The position numbers and the translations under genes were made by a program. Below, piece after piece: positions 8,248 through 15,161 of a stretch of DNA of 64,000 nt. The stretch comes from Muriiphilus sp048268845 (GTDB lineage: Bacteria > Pseudomonadota > Alphaproteobacteria > Rhodobacterales > Rhodobacteraceae). Where the stretch lies: assembly GCA_048268845.1 (NCBI GenBank), contig JBLWUQ010000013.1:1-64000 (forward strand), read 5' to 3'. Positions within the stretch are counted from its first letter, which is position 1, and each line of letters starts with the position of its first letter. A model generated the notes under the pieces. It made no database searches. It worked only from the letters and a program-made list of their open reading frames with translations, and had not been told where the DNA came from.

Positions 8248-8867
8248 CAGCGCAGCTTTCGCAATACGCTGAACTGGAACCGTTGCTGGTTCTTCAGCGG
8301 CGTCACATGCACATGCCGCCGCGCCTCGAGCGGCTGAAACCGGCCCGGCGCGTGACGCTCCAACTCATCCGCCAACGCCTCGGGCGAATAGCGCTGCACC
8401 GGCAGGCCCGAGCATTTTTCCGGCCCGTCATCGGCAAAGGTCCCGATCACCGCCACACCGCCCACCGCCAGCGCCCGGTCGAGCGCCGCGACATAGGCCG
8501 CCCGACCCGCCTCCTCCGTGAGAAAGTGCAGGACCGCCCGATCATGCCACAGGCTGTGCCCCGCCTCGGGCGTCCAGCGGGTGACGTCGCCCACGACCCA
8601 GTTCACCTCGCGCGCCCGCTCGCCCAGCCGCGCCCGCGTGATCGCCAGCGCCTCGTCCGACAGATCGAGCGCGGTCAGCGGGCCGAACCCCGCGTCCAGC
8701 AGCGCGTCGACCAGATACGAGGTGCCCGCGCCCACATCCACCGCCGGGCCGGGCCGCGCATGGGCGCGGATCAGCTCGAGCGACAGGCCAGGTGCTGCCT
8801 CATACCAGGTCAGCGCCTCGACGGTGCGGGCGCGGTAGACGTCGTTCCAATGGGTCTTGTCGCTCAT
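8247..8867 (-). CDS. Class I SAM-dependent methyltransferase
   Basis: Cytosolic methyltransferase, substrate unknown. 206 residues from the ATG at 8867, which overlaps the stop of the upstream gene (ATGA). The start MSDKTHWNDVYRAR is typical of a widespread small methyltransferase group. SAM-binding motif I is VDVGAGTS at residues 43-50, with the acidic end of beta-2 in LTALDLSDEAL, and motif IV region VVGDVTRW. The later HDRAVLHFL is also characteristic. It sits between an unknown gene and thpR in a tight four-gene string; context does not reveal a target. Confidence 0.85.
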   Translation of the reverse strand: MSDKTHWNDVYRARTVEALTWYEAAPGLSLELIRAHARPGPAVDVGAGTSYLVDALLDAGFGPLTALDLSDEALAITRARLGERAREVNWVVGDVTRWTPEAGHSLWHDRAVLHFLTEEAGRAAYVAALDRALAVGGVAVIGTFADDGPEKCSGLPVQRYSPEALADELERHAPGRFQPLEARRHVHVTPLKNQQRFQFSVLRKLR

Positions 8868-9487
8868 CCCGCCCTCATCCTCGCATGGAGCCGCAGCGCG
8901 TGGCTCGCATCTTCCGCCGCCACCGGCATGACCGGATCGTAGGCCGCCCGGATCAGCGCCGCAATCTCCGGGCGCAGCACGCTCGCCCCGGTCTCGGGAT
9001 GACGCGCCAGCGGCGAGGCCCCGGCAAACGCGCCCTCGCCCCATGTCAGCATCGCCTGAACCGCCTGCGTCAGCGCCACGGTATCGGCGGGCAAATCCTC
9101 CATCCCGCCGCCCATGCGCACGAACACGAAAGCGGCCTTGATCGCGCCGCACCGGTCAAAGCGAAAGGCGCGGTATTGCGTCGCCTCCGCCGCCTTGAGC
9201 CGCGCCACCAGCGCGCCAAGCTCGGGCACCATGCGCTCGAGGTTGGGAACGCCCTCAAGCTCACCCCAGTCGCGCAGGAAAAACAGCATCAGGTTTGCGC
9301 CAAGCTCGGGGTCGATCTCCTCGACCTCGTGACCGGCCAGCGCCGCCACCGAAGCGATCGCCTCGCGCATCACCGCCAGCGTCGCCTCCTCGACGCCGAA
9401 CACCACCGGCGCAAGCGGCCGGCCCCAGCGCGCGAAGACATAGTCGCCGCCCTGCGTGAACATCCGCTCGACCTCGTCCGGGGTCAC
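8864..9487 (-). CDS. Conserved protein of unknown function (207 aa)
   Basis: I do not recognise a named domain. 207 residues, soluble, mostly helical by composition, starting VTPDEVERMFTQGGDYVFARWG (first residue read as Met) and containing RCGAIKAAFVFVRMGGGMEDL in the middle. No signal peptide or membrane segment. The GTG start at 9487 overlaps the TGA of an 11-codon reading frame (9484-9519) that itself begins at a likely transcription start, so translation may depend on coupling. First gene of the string leading through methyltransferase, thpR and the beta-helix protein to ybgC. Confidence 0.75.
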   Translation of the reverse strand: MTPDEVERMFTQGGDYVFARWGRPLAPVVFGVEEATLAVMREAIASVAALAGHEVEEIDPELGANLMLFFLRDWGELEGVPNLERMVPELGALVARLKAAEATQYRAFRFDRCGAIKAAFVFVRMGGGMEDLPADTVALTQAVQAMLTWGEGAFAGASPLARHPETGASVLRPEIAALIRAAYDPVMPVAAEDASHALRLHARMRAG

Positions 9488-9519
9488 GACGCGTGCTTCA
9501 TCTTGGCAAAAATACTCAT
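9484..9519 (-). other. 11-codon leader reading frame at the 5' end of the 207-aa gene
   Basis: ATG at 9519 begins an 11-residue frame (MSIFAKMKHAS) whose TGA overlaps the GTG start of the next gene (GTGA). The ATG lies exactly 6 nt past a -10 box, so the mRNA would be leaderless and the little frame would be read first. Its sequence is largely made by one copy of a dispersed element (9496-9517). Translation is an inference. Confidence 0.35.
9496..9517. repeat. Dispersed intergenic element, AT-rich core (copy 1)
   Basis: A 22-nt core reading CTTCATCTTGGC followed by AAAAATACTC on the plus strand. A near-identical core, with one or two changes, recurs at 58168-58188, and its right half at 40488-40496. 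Unlike the other two copies, this one lacks the following GC-rich hairpin and lies in a 5' leader rather than between convergent genes. Confidence 0.6.
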
Positions 9520-9525
9520 GGCACA

Positions 9526-9554
9526 GACCTAGGACGCAAGCCCGGCGCCTGCAA
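9526..9554 (-). promoter_or_regulatory. Promoter candidate for the 207-aa gene string
   Basis: Minus strand: -35 TTGCAG (9549-9554), 17-nt spacer, -10 TAGGTC (9526-9531), in the gap right after ruvB. The expected start point falls on the ATG at 9519. Confidence 0.45.
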
Positions 9555-9562
9555 CTGCCGCG

Positions 9563-10591
9563 CTACTTGCCGAACAGACTGCCCTGCCCCGGCGCCGCCG
9601 GTGCATCGAGGCCAAGATGCTTCCAGGCGCTCGGCCCCAGCATCCGCCCGCGCGGGGTGCGCTGGATCAAGCCCTGTTGCAGCAGGAACGGCTCGATCAC
9701 CTCTTCCAGCGCATCGCGGCTTTCCGACAGCGCCGCCGACAGCGTCTCGATCCCCACGGGCCCGCCGCCGTAGTGCTCGGCGATCAGCCCGAGATAGCGC
9801 CGGTCGGCCCCGTCAAGCCCGAGGTGATCGACCCCCAGCCGGGTCAGCGCCATGTCGGCCAGTTCGCGGGTGATGCGCCCGTCGCCCTCGACCACGGCGA
9901 AATCGAGCACCCGCCGCAACAGCCGCCCGGCAATACGCGGCGTGCCGCGCGCCCGCCGCGCGATCTCCAGCGCACCCTCGGACTCGGTCGGCGCCCCCAG
10001 CTTCTGCGCGTTGCGGGTGACGATCTCGTGCAGTTCCGCGATGGTGTAGAATTGCAGCCGCGTCGGGATGCCGAAACGATCACGCAGCGGCGTGGTCAAC
10101 AGCCCCAGCCGCGTCGTCGCGCCCACCAGCGTGAAGGGCTGCAACTCGATCCTGACGGTGCGCGCCGCCGGGCCCGCGCCGATCACCAGATCAAGCTCGA
10201 AATCCTCCATCGCCGGGTAAAGCACTTCCTCGATCACCGGGTTGAGCCGGTGGATCTCGTCGATGAACAGCACGTCGCGCGCGTCGAGATTGGTCAGGAT
10301 TGCCGCCAGATCGCCCGCCTTGGCCAGCACCGGGCCGGAGGTCATGCGGAAATTCACCCCAAGCTCACGCGCCATGATCTGCGCCAGCGTGGTCTTGCCC
10401 AGACCGGGAGGGCCGTGAAACAGCGCGTGATCCATCGCCTCGCCCCGCCGGCGCGCGCTTTCGATGAAGACGCGCAGGTTGGCGCGGGCCTCGGCCTGAC
10501 CGATGAAGTCGTCCAGAACCTGCGGGCGAAGCGCCCGGTCGAAATCCTCGGGGCGCGGCTCGGGGCGCAGGGTGGGGTCGGGTCCGGTCAT
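9563..10591 (-). CDS. ruvB: Holliday junction branch-migration ATPase RuvB
   Basis: Hexameric AAA+ motor that, with RuvA, drives branch migration of Holliday junctions. 342 residues from the ATG at 10591. Walker A GPPGLGKT at 60-67, Walker B DEIH at 111-114, sensor 1 region VGATTRLGLL and the C-terminal winged-helix ending with LIQRTPRGRM. The ATG follows the stop of the GIY-YIG gene by one nucleotide; an in-frame ATG four codons upstream overlaps that gene and is less likely. A normal, intact RuvB, but separated from ruvA by an extra gene. Confidence 0.96.
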   Translation of the reverse strand: MTGPDPTLRPEPRPEDFDRALRPQVLDDFIGQAEARANLRVFIESARRRGEAMDHALFHGPPGLGKTTLAQIMARELGVNFRMTSGPVLAKAGDLAAILTNLDARDVLFIDEIHRLNPVIEEVLYPAMEDFELDLVIGAGPAARTVRIELQPFTLVGATTRLGLLTTPLRDRFGIPTRLQFYTIAELHEIVTRNAQKLGAPTESEGALEIARRARGTPRIAGRLLRRVLDFAVVEGDGRITRELADMALTRLGVDHLGLDGADRRYLGLIAEHYGGGPVGIETLSAALSESRDALEEVIEPFLLQQGLIQRTPRGRMLGPSAWKHLGLDAPAAPGQGSLFGK

Positions 10592-10592
10592 G

Positions 10593-11483
10593 TCAGTTTT
10601 CATTGAGGCCGAAATCACGCGTGTGCAAGCGGTCTTTCCAGCCGTTCTCGACTTCGATGACATCGGCGGGGTCGAGGTTGGGGTTCAGGGTTTCCAGGAT
10701 CGAAAAGCGGAAGGTCGCCGGGTCACGCCTGGCAAGTGCCGCCGTGATCCCCTTGGCGCCCGCCACATGGGCGCGCCAGCGTGACAACAGGTTTTCCTCG
10801 CCATAGGCCGAGCCGACATAGCGCGAACCATCGCTCTCATCGACGATCAGATAGACCCCGCGCCATTCGCGCAGCCGCGCCGCCCAGCTTTCGGGAAGCG
10901 CGCGCATAAACGGTGTGTGGACCAGCATTTCGTTGCAGCGTGGCGGCGGGGGAAGAAGAAGATCGTCGGGGCTCAGCGCCGCAATCTCGGGATCGAGGTT
11001 CGCTGTGATCCTGACATAGGCACGTCCCGGCGGGTGGTTAATCTGAAGCCGCCCGACATAATCCGACAGCGCCACGACTGGCTCGGTATCGAACCGGGTT
11101 CGTCTCTCCGCTTCGGCGATGTTCTTCGCTGGCGCAGTGTCGGTCGCCCCATAGACCCGCTCAAGTTCGCCAAATCGCGGGTCGGCATAGATCTCGATAG
11201 TCGGACGCTCTACCGCGCTGATGATCCGAAAAAGACCAGCGAAAGTTTGCCGCCCGCTCGGGTGGCGAACAAAACTCGCCATGTATCGACGGCGCAGCAG
11301 TGTTCTTTCTGCGGTCAACGAATGAACGGACTGGTATGCCGCGAACAGTTCGGGTCGATCGCGCACCACGAAGGGTAGCAGTGCGCGCAGCTTGGGTGGC
11401 TGCGGTGTATGCAACACGACGGCAACCTCGCGAAGATCGAGTCCAAGGTTCTCAAGCAGAGCATTGAATCTAAGGCGTGCCAT
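10593..11483 (-). CDS. GIY-YIG nuclease-family protein inserted in the ruv operon
   Basis: Probable nuclease of unknown role. 296 residues. The C-terminal part carries a GIY-YIG module: GVY at 209-211 and YVG at 222-224, then Arg in LSRWRAH (R235/R237) and Glu in VEVENGWKDRL (E277 or E279) where the family has its catalytic Arg and Glu. The first about 200 residues resemble nothing I can name. It begins 3 nt after the ruvA stop and ends one nucleotide before the ruvB ATG, so it must be co-transcribed with ruvCAB. Codon use in 10.9-11.4 kb looks less C/G-biased than in ruvA or ruvB, suggesting acquisition by transfer. Confidence 0.82.
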   Translation of the reverse strand: MARLRFNALLENLGLDLREVAVVLHTPQPPKLRALLPFVVRDRPELFAAYQSVHSLTAERTLLRRRYMASFVRHPSGRQTFAGLFRIISAVERPTIEIYADPRFGELERVYGATDTAPAKNIAEAERRTRFDTEPVVALSDYVGRLQINHPPGRAYVRITANLDPEIAALSPDDLLLPPPPRCNEMLVHTPFMRALPESWAARLREWRGVYLIVDESDGSRYVGSAYGEENLLSRWRAHVAGAKGITAALARRDPATFRFSILETLNPNLDPADVIEVENGWKDRLHTRDFGLNEN

Positions 11484-11486
11484 CCC

Positions 11487-12158
11487 CTAGCCCTTCGGTG
11501 CCAGCAGCTTCAACGCCGCGCGGATCAGCCCGGACGTGTCGAGGTCGGGCGTCGCGTTCAGCGCCGTGGCTACGGCCGAGGCGGCCTCGCCGGGGGCGTA
11601 GCCGAGGTTTTGCAGCGCCGAGAGCGCCTCGGCCTGGGCGGCGGGGCCCGGCGCGCGCGCGCCGGGGGGGGCGTCCGCGCGCGCGGACGCGGGCTCGACC
11701 AGGGCATCGGCGTCGGGCATAGCAGGCAAAGCCGCCGTCCCCGCCATCGCCATCACCGCCGGGGCCTTGTCCTTCAATTCGTTCACGACCCGCTGGCCGG
11801 TCTTGGGTCCGATCCCCTTGGCCGCCTTGATCGCGTTCCAGTCGCCCAGCGCGATCGCCCGGCTGACGCCATCCGGCCCCAACGCGCCAAGGATCGCCAG
11901 CGCCGCCTTGGCGCCGACGCCCTGCACCGTCATCAGCAGCCGGAACCATTCCTTTTCCATCAGCGAGGGGAAGCCATAGAGCTGCAGAAGATCCTCACGC
12001 ACCATCAGGTCGGTGAACAACGCCGCCGCCTCACCGACATCGGGCAGTTGCGCCAGCGTCCGCTCCGAGACGAAGACGATATAGCCCACCCCGCGCACGT
12101 CGATCAGCACATGGTCGGCGCCCCTGACCTCGATCTGCCCGGCGATCCGCCCGATCAT
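11487..12158 (-). CDS. ruvA: Holliday junction DNA-binding protein RuvA
   Basis: Tetramer that clamps four-way junctions and recruits RuvB. 223 residues. N-terminal OB-fold domain I (MIGRIAGQIEVRGADHVLIDV), helix-hairpin-helix domain II with VQGVGAKAALAILGALG and GIGPKTGQRVVNELKDK (about residues 75-135), an Ala/Pro-rich flexible linker (about 140-170) and the RuvB-contacting domain III. The ATG overlaps the ruvC stop by four bases (12155-12158). Domain III ends with the usual LIRAALKLL. Confidence 0.96.
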   Translation of the reverse strand: MIGRIAGQIEVRGADHVLIDVRGVGYIVFVSERTLAQLPDVGEAAALFTDLMVREDLLQLYGFPSLMEKEWFRLLMTVQGVGAKAALAILGALGPDGVSRAIALGDWNAIKAAKGIGPKTGQRVVNELKDKAPAVMAMAGTAALPAMPDADALVEPASARADAPPGARAPGPAAQAEALSALQNLGYAPGEAASAVATALNATPDLDTSGLIRAALKLLAPKG

Positions 12159-12661
12159 GCCGGGGCGCCTTTCACGGCAGCGGCAAGCCGGGCGCCGGCG
12201 CGGGCGAAAAAGGCGTGGCAGAGCGCGATCGCCAGCGCGTCGGCGGCGTCGGGGCCGGTGATCTCGGCGCCGGGCAATTGCAGGCGCACCATGTGGGCGA
12301 CCTGGCGCTTGTCGGCATGGCCGACGCCGACCACGGTTTTCTTGATCTGGTTCGGTGCGTATTCGCCAACGACCAGCCCGGCACGCGCCGGCACCAGCAT
12401 CGCGATGCCGCGCGCCTGGCCAAGCTTCAGCGTGCCCGCACCGTCGCGGTTGACGAAGGTCTGCTCGACCGCTGCCGTGTCGGGGGAAAAGCGCGCCACC
12501 ACCTCGGTGAGGCCGTCAAACAGCGCCAGCAGGCGTTCGCCCAGGGCCTCGCCGGTGCCGTGGACGACACCATTGGCGACATGCGACAGCCGGTTGCCGT
12601 CGGTGTCGATCACACCCCAGCCGAGGTTTCGTAGCCCCGGATCAATGCCGATCACCCGCAT
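12155..12661 (-). CDS. ruvC: Crossover junction endodeoxyribonuclease RuvC
   Basis: Holliday junction resolvase of the RNase H fold that cuts two strands symmetrically. 168 residues from the ATG at 12661, giving the canonical start MRVIGIDPG. Catalytic acids are visible: D7, E66 (AAVEQTF), D138 and D141 with H149 in GPDAADALAIALCHA. First gene of ruvC-ruvA-(GIY-YIG)-ruvB. The promoter region contains a LexA-like direct repeat, consistent with SOS control of ruv genes in other bacteria. Confidence 0.96.
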   Translation of the reverse strand: MRVIGIDPGLRNLGWGVIDTDGNRLSHVANGVVHGTGEALGERLLALFDGLTEVVARFSPDTAAVEQTFVNRDGAGTLKLGQARGIAMLVPARAGLVVGEYAPNQIKKTVVGVGHADKRQVAHMVRLQLPGAEITGPDAADALAIALCHAFFARAGARLAAAVKGAPA

Positions 12662-12692
12662 CTGGCTGCCCTGCCCCTGTTGCTTTTGCTGC

Positions 12693-12713
12693 GAATTAGC
12701 ACGAAACGCGAAC
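12693..12713 (-). promoter_or_regulatory. LexA-like (SOS) site over the ruvC promoter
   Basis: On the minus strand GTTC-N7-GTGC (12699-12713) matches the alphaproteobacterial LexA repeat GTTC-N7-GTTC with one mismatch. It lies directly upstream of an extended -10 box, TGC-TAATTC (-10 at 12693-12698), where a repressor would block RNA polymerase. The -35 is poor (TGGCGA at 12716-12721). The -10 is about 32 nt before the ruvC ATG. Confidence 0.45.
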
Positions 12714-12900
12714 ATTCGCCAGCGGTTTTGCCCGCGCCCGACCCATGAAGGGCGATGCGGCGGGACGTCGCAACCCGGCAGGGGCAGGCCACACCGGGCG
12801 AGACGCAACGCCGCGCCACAAGAATTTATCGCTTTTTAACGGGCGCTTAGATGAAATCGAGCTATGCACGCAGCGCATGATGGGCATGCGATTCGCGGGC

Positions 12901-12929
12901 TTGTTTCTGCACTGCAGCATGGCTAGATG
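12901..12929 (+). promoter_or_regulatory. Promoter candidate of the DUF1127 gene
   Basis: -35 TTGTTT (12901-12906), 17-nt spacer, -10 TAGATG (12924-12929). Predicted start about 12936 gives a leader of about 50 nt. Confidence 0.45.
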
Positions 12930-12936
12930 GGGTATC

Positions 12937-12952
12937 GAAGCCGCATGGCTTC
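12937..12952 (+). promoter_or_regulatory. Short hairpin at the DUF1127 mRNA 5' end
   Basis: GAAGCC-GCAT-GGCTTC is a perfect 6-bp inverted repeat starting at the predicted transcription start. It could act as a 5' stabilising stem-loop or as an operator; the sequence alone cannot decide. Confidence 0.35.
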
Positions 12953-12986
12953 ACGTCATTCACTTATCGACCTGAAGGATTCCGAC

Positions 12987-13184
12987 ATGGCTGCGACAAG
13001 CACCACCCCCGACCTCGGCGGCCGCACCTTTGCGACCCGCCTCGCCCGTGCCTGGCACGGCGTCATGGCCCGCCTGACCGACTGGCAGGAACGCCGCGTG
13101 ACGCGCATCATGCTCGAGCGTCTCACCGACCGCGAGCTGGACGACATCGGCCTGACCCGCTGGGACGTCCAGCGCCTCGGCTGA
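12987..13184 (+). CDS. DUF1127 (YjiS-like) small Arg-rich protein
   Basis: 65 residues with an Arg-rich tail: DWQERRVTRIMLERLTDREL and then the hallmark DDIGLTRWDV of DUF1127. Start MAATSTTPDL at 12987 follows AAGGA by eight nucleotides; an upstream in-frame ATG would lack a ribosome site. Known from the family: alphaproteobacterial members affect phosphate/carbon metabolism and, in Rhodobacter, RNA maturation in stress responses. Monocistronic, with a strong terminator behind. No repeated CCUCC-type small-RNA loops were seen downstream, unlike the Rhodobacter CcsR arrangement. Confidence 0.88.
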   Translation: MAATSTTPDLGGRTFATRLARAWHGVMARLTDWQERRVTRIMLERLTDRELDDIGLTRWDVQRLG

Positions 13185-13225
13185 GCCTGAACTGCCGCGG
13201 CCGCCCGAACGGGCGGCACCCCGTG

Positions 13226-13256
13226 AAAACCCCCGCGGTCAGGCCGCGGGGGTTTT
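13226..13256. terminator. Bidirectional intrinsic terminator between DUF1127 gene and degP
   Basis: Perfect 13-bp inverted repeat: arms 13226-13238 (AAAACCCCCGCGG) and 13244-13256, loop of 5 nt. A tracts on the left and T tracts on the right suit termination from both converging genes. A smaller GC hairpin (13200-13217) precedes it. Confidence 0.9.
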
Positions 13257-13286
13257 CTGTTTTCAATGCCCCTTGCGGGGCTGCCT

Positions 13287-14759
13287 CTACTGCGAGACCG
13301 ACAGGGCAACGAACCGGGGATCACCGCCGCGCCGGATCAGAAGCAGGATCGACTGCCGCCCACCGTCGCGCGCCGATGCCACCCGCGCCTCGAACTCGGC
13401 AATGGTCGCGACACGCTCCTGCCCCGCCTCGACGATAACATCACCGGCGCGCAGACCCTTGGAATAGGCCTCGCTGGACGGATCGAGGTCGGTCACGACC
13501 AGCCCCTCGGCATTGGCATCCAGCCCGAGATTGTCGCGCAGCGTATCGCTCATCTCGGCGAGGTCCATGCCCAGAACGGTCTGCTCCATCGGCGCGGGAG
13601 GCGTCGGGGTGCTGCCGCCCGGCGACGCGGCCTCGGCATCCTCGCGCCGGCCCAGCACGATCTCGAGCGTCTGGGTCTCGCCGTCGCGCAGCACCACGAG
13701 ACGCACGGAATTGCCCACCGGGGCATCGCCGACGATGCGCACCAGTTCGCGCGTGTCGGAAACCTCCTTGCCGTCGAAGCTGAGGATGAGGTCGCCCGCG
13801 AGCACACCGGCGTCCTTGGCGGGGCCGTCGGGCACGTCCGTCACCAGCGCGCCGTCGGTGCTCTCAAGCCCCATGGCTTCGGCGACGTCGTCGCTGACGT
13901 CCTGGATGCGCACGCCAAGCCAGCCGCGCCGGGTCTCGCCGAACTCGCGCAACTGGTCGACCACCTTGGACACCACGTTGGAGGCCATCGCAAAGCCAAT
14001 CCCGATCGAGCCGCCATTGGGGCTGAGGATGGCGGTGTTCACGCCGATCACCTCGCCCGACATGTTGAACAGCGGCCCCCCCGAGTTGCCCCGGTTGATC
14101 GCGGCATCGGTCTGGATGAAGTCGTCATAGGTGCCGGAAAGCTCGCGCCCGCGCGCCGAGATGATGCCGGCGGAGACCGAAAAGCCCTGGCCCAGCGGGT
14201 TGCCCATCGCCATCACCCAGTCGCCGACGCGCATCACGTCGCTGTCACCGAAGGTCACGAAGGGCAGCGCCTCGTCGGCCTCGACCTTCAAGAGCGCGAT
14301 GTCGGTGTTGGGGTCGGTGCCGACCACCGTGGCCGGCAGGGTGCCGCGACCGTTGTAGAACTCGATCAGGATCTCGTCGGCGCCCTCGATGACGTGGTTG
14401 TTGGTGACGATGAAGCCGTCCTCGGTGACGACAAAGCCCGAGCCCAGCGCCTGGCTGCGGCGCTGGCGCGGGGTGCCGTCGCCGTCACGGTTCAGGAAGT
14501 CGCGGAAGAAATCCTCGAAGGGCGAGCCTTCGGGCACCATCGGCATCTGCCCGCCTTCGGTGGCGATCAGGGTCGAGGTGGTGATGTTGACCACCGCCGG
14601 GCTGAACTGCTCGGCGAGGTCGGCGAAACTTTCGGGTGCGCCCCGCGCCTCGACGCGCATCGCCGCCGAAAGCGCGAGGGCGAGCGTCAGGACGAAGGCC
14701 AGCAGCACACGTGGCTGCAAATGATAGGGAATCGGAAGGGTTCGTGCCGGAGCGTTCAC
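13287..14759 (-). CDS. degP: Periplasmic serine protease Do/DegP (HtrA)
   Basis: Protease/chaperone that degrades misfolded envelope proteins. 490 residues starting at a GTG (14759) with GGAGA seven nucleotides before it. Hydrophobic signal segment about 15-36. Trypsin-like domain with the triad H122 (TNNHVIEG), D153 (NTDIALLK) and S226 (RGNSGGPL). Two PDZ domains follow, at about 265-360 (GWLGVRIQDVS start) and 390-485. It ends the run hflK-hflC-DUF2065-degP, a conserved association of membrane quality-control genes; the 200-nt gap before it may carry its own promoter but none is convincing. Confidence 0.93.
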   Translation of the reverse strand: MNAPARTLPIPYHLQPRVLLAFVLTLALALSAAMRVEARGAPESFADLAEQFSPAVVNITTSTLIATEGGQMPMVPEGSPFEDFFRDFLNRDGDGTPRQRRSQALGSGFVVTEDGFIVTNNHVIEGADEILIEFYNGRGTLPATVVGTDPNTDIALLKVEADEALPFVTFGDSDVMRVGDWVMAMGNPLGQGFSVSAGIISARGRELSGTYDDFIQTDAAINRGNSGGPLFNMSGEVIGVNTAILSPNGGSIGIGFAMASNVVSKVVDQLREFGETRRGWLGVRIQDVSDDVAEAMGLESTDGALVTDVPDGPAKDAGVLAGDLILSFDGKEVSDTRELVRIVGDAPVGNSVRLVVLRDGETQTLEIVLGRREDAEAASPGGSTPTPPAPMEQTVLGMDLAEMSDTLRDNLGLDANAEGLVVTDLDPSSEAYSKGLRAGDVIVEAGQERVATIAEFEARVASARDGGRQSILLLIRRGGDPRFVALSVSQ

Positions 14760-14963
14760 GGGGGTCTCCTTACTGGTTCTGCGCGGGCTTGGCGCCGCTT
14801 GCATCCTCTAGATAGGGCGCGGCCTGCGCAACGCAAAGCGCCGCAAGTTTTTTCACGGCGATGTGACGTGGCGCAATCTTGCCGGTTTTCCTGTGGCAGC
14901 GAGGGTGGCGATTTCTGCAAGACGCGCCACCAGACCCTTGCGAAGGATCAGACGGCGGCGTCC

Positions 14964-15161
14964 TCAGATCCCGACCATGCGCGCCAGCCAGACCAGCCCG
15001 ACGCCCAGAGCCACCGCGACCAGCCCGATCATGCGGCGCCGGTCCTTCGACAGCGACGCCATCGCCGCGACAAGGTCGTCCAGACGCGAAGGGGCCAGTG
15101 CGAACACCAGCCCCTCGATCACGAGCACGAGGCCGAGGCCAAGTGCGACATATCCGATCAT
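14964..15161 (-). CDS. DUF2065 small membrane protein
   Basis: 65 residues made of two hydrophobic segments (about 3-22 and 43-62) joined by the polar loop LDDLVAAMASLSKDRRRM; the GLVAVALGVGLVWLARM end is typical of DUF2065 (YjeT in enterobacteria, also near hflC). Its ATG shares four bases with the hflC stop, so it is coupled to HflC. Function is unknown; position suggests an accessory of the HflKC complex. Confidence 0.88.
   Translation of the reverse strand: MIGYVALGLGLVLVIEGLVFALAPSRLDDLVAAMASLSKDRRRMIGLVAVALGVGLVWLARMVGI

Larger units (their letters stand above)
12662..12986. other. 325-nt divergent intergenic region between ruvC and the DUF1127 gene
   Basis: Longest gap of the window. 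The ruvC side holds a -10 box and a LexA-like site (12693-12713). The middle (about 12720-12830) is GC-rich with no feature I can support. From about 12820 it turns AT-rich; the DUF1127 side holds a TTGTTT/TAGATG promoter and a short hairpin at the predicted mRNA 5' end. No tRNA or small-RNA gene was recognised. Confidence 0.6.

Noticed and set aside
14760..14963. Heat-shock (RpoH) promoter before degP
   Set aside because: CTTGCG and CCTATCT occur, but about 25 nt apart, too far for an RpoH promoter.
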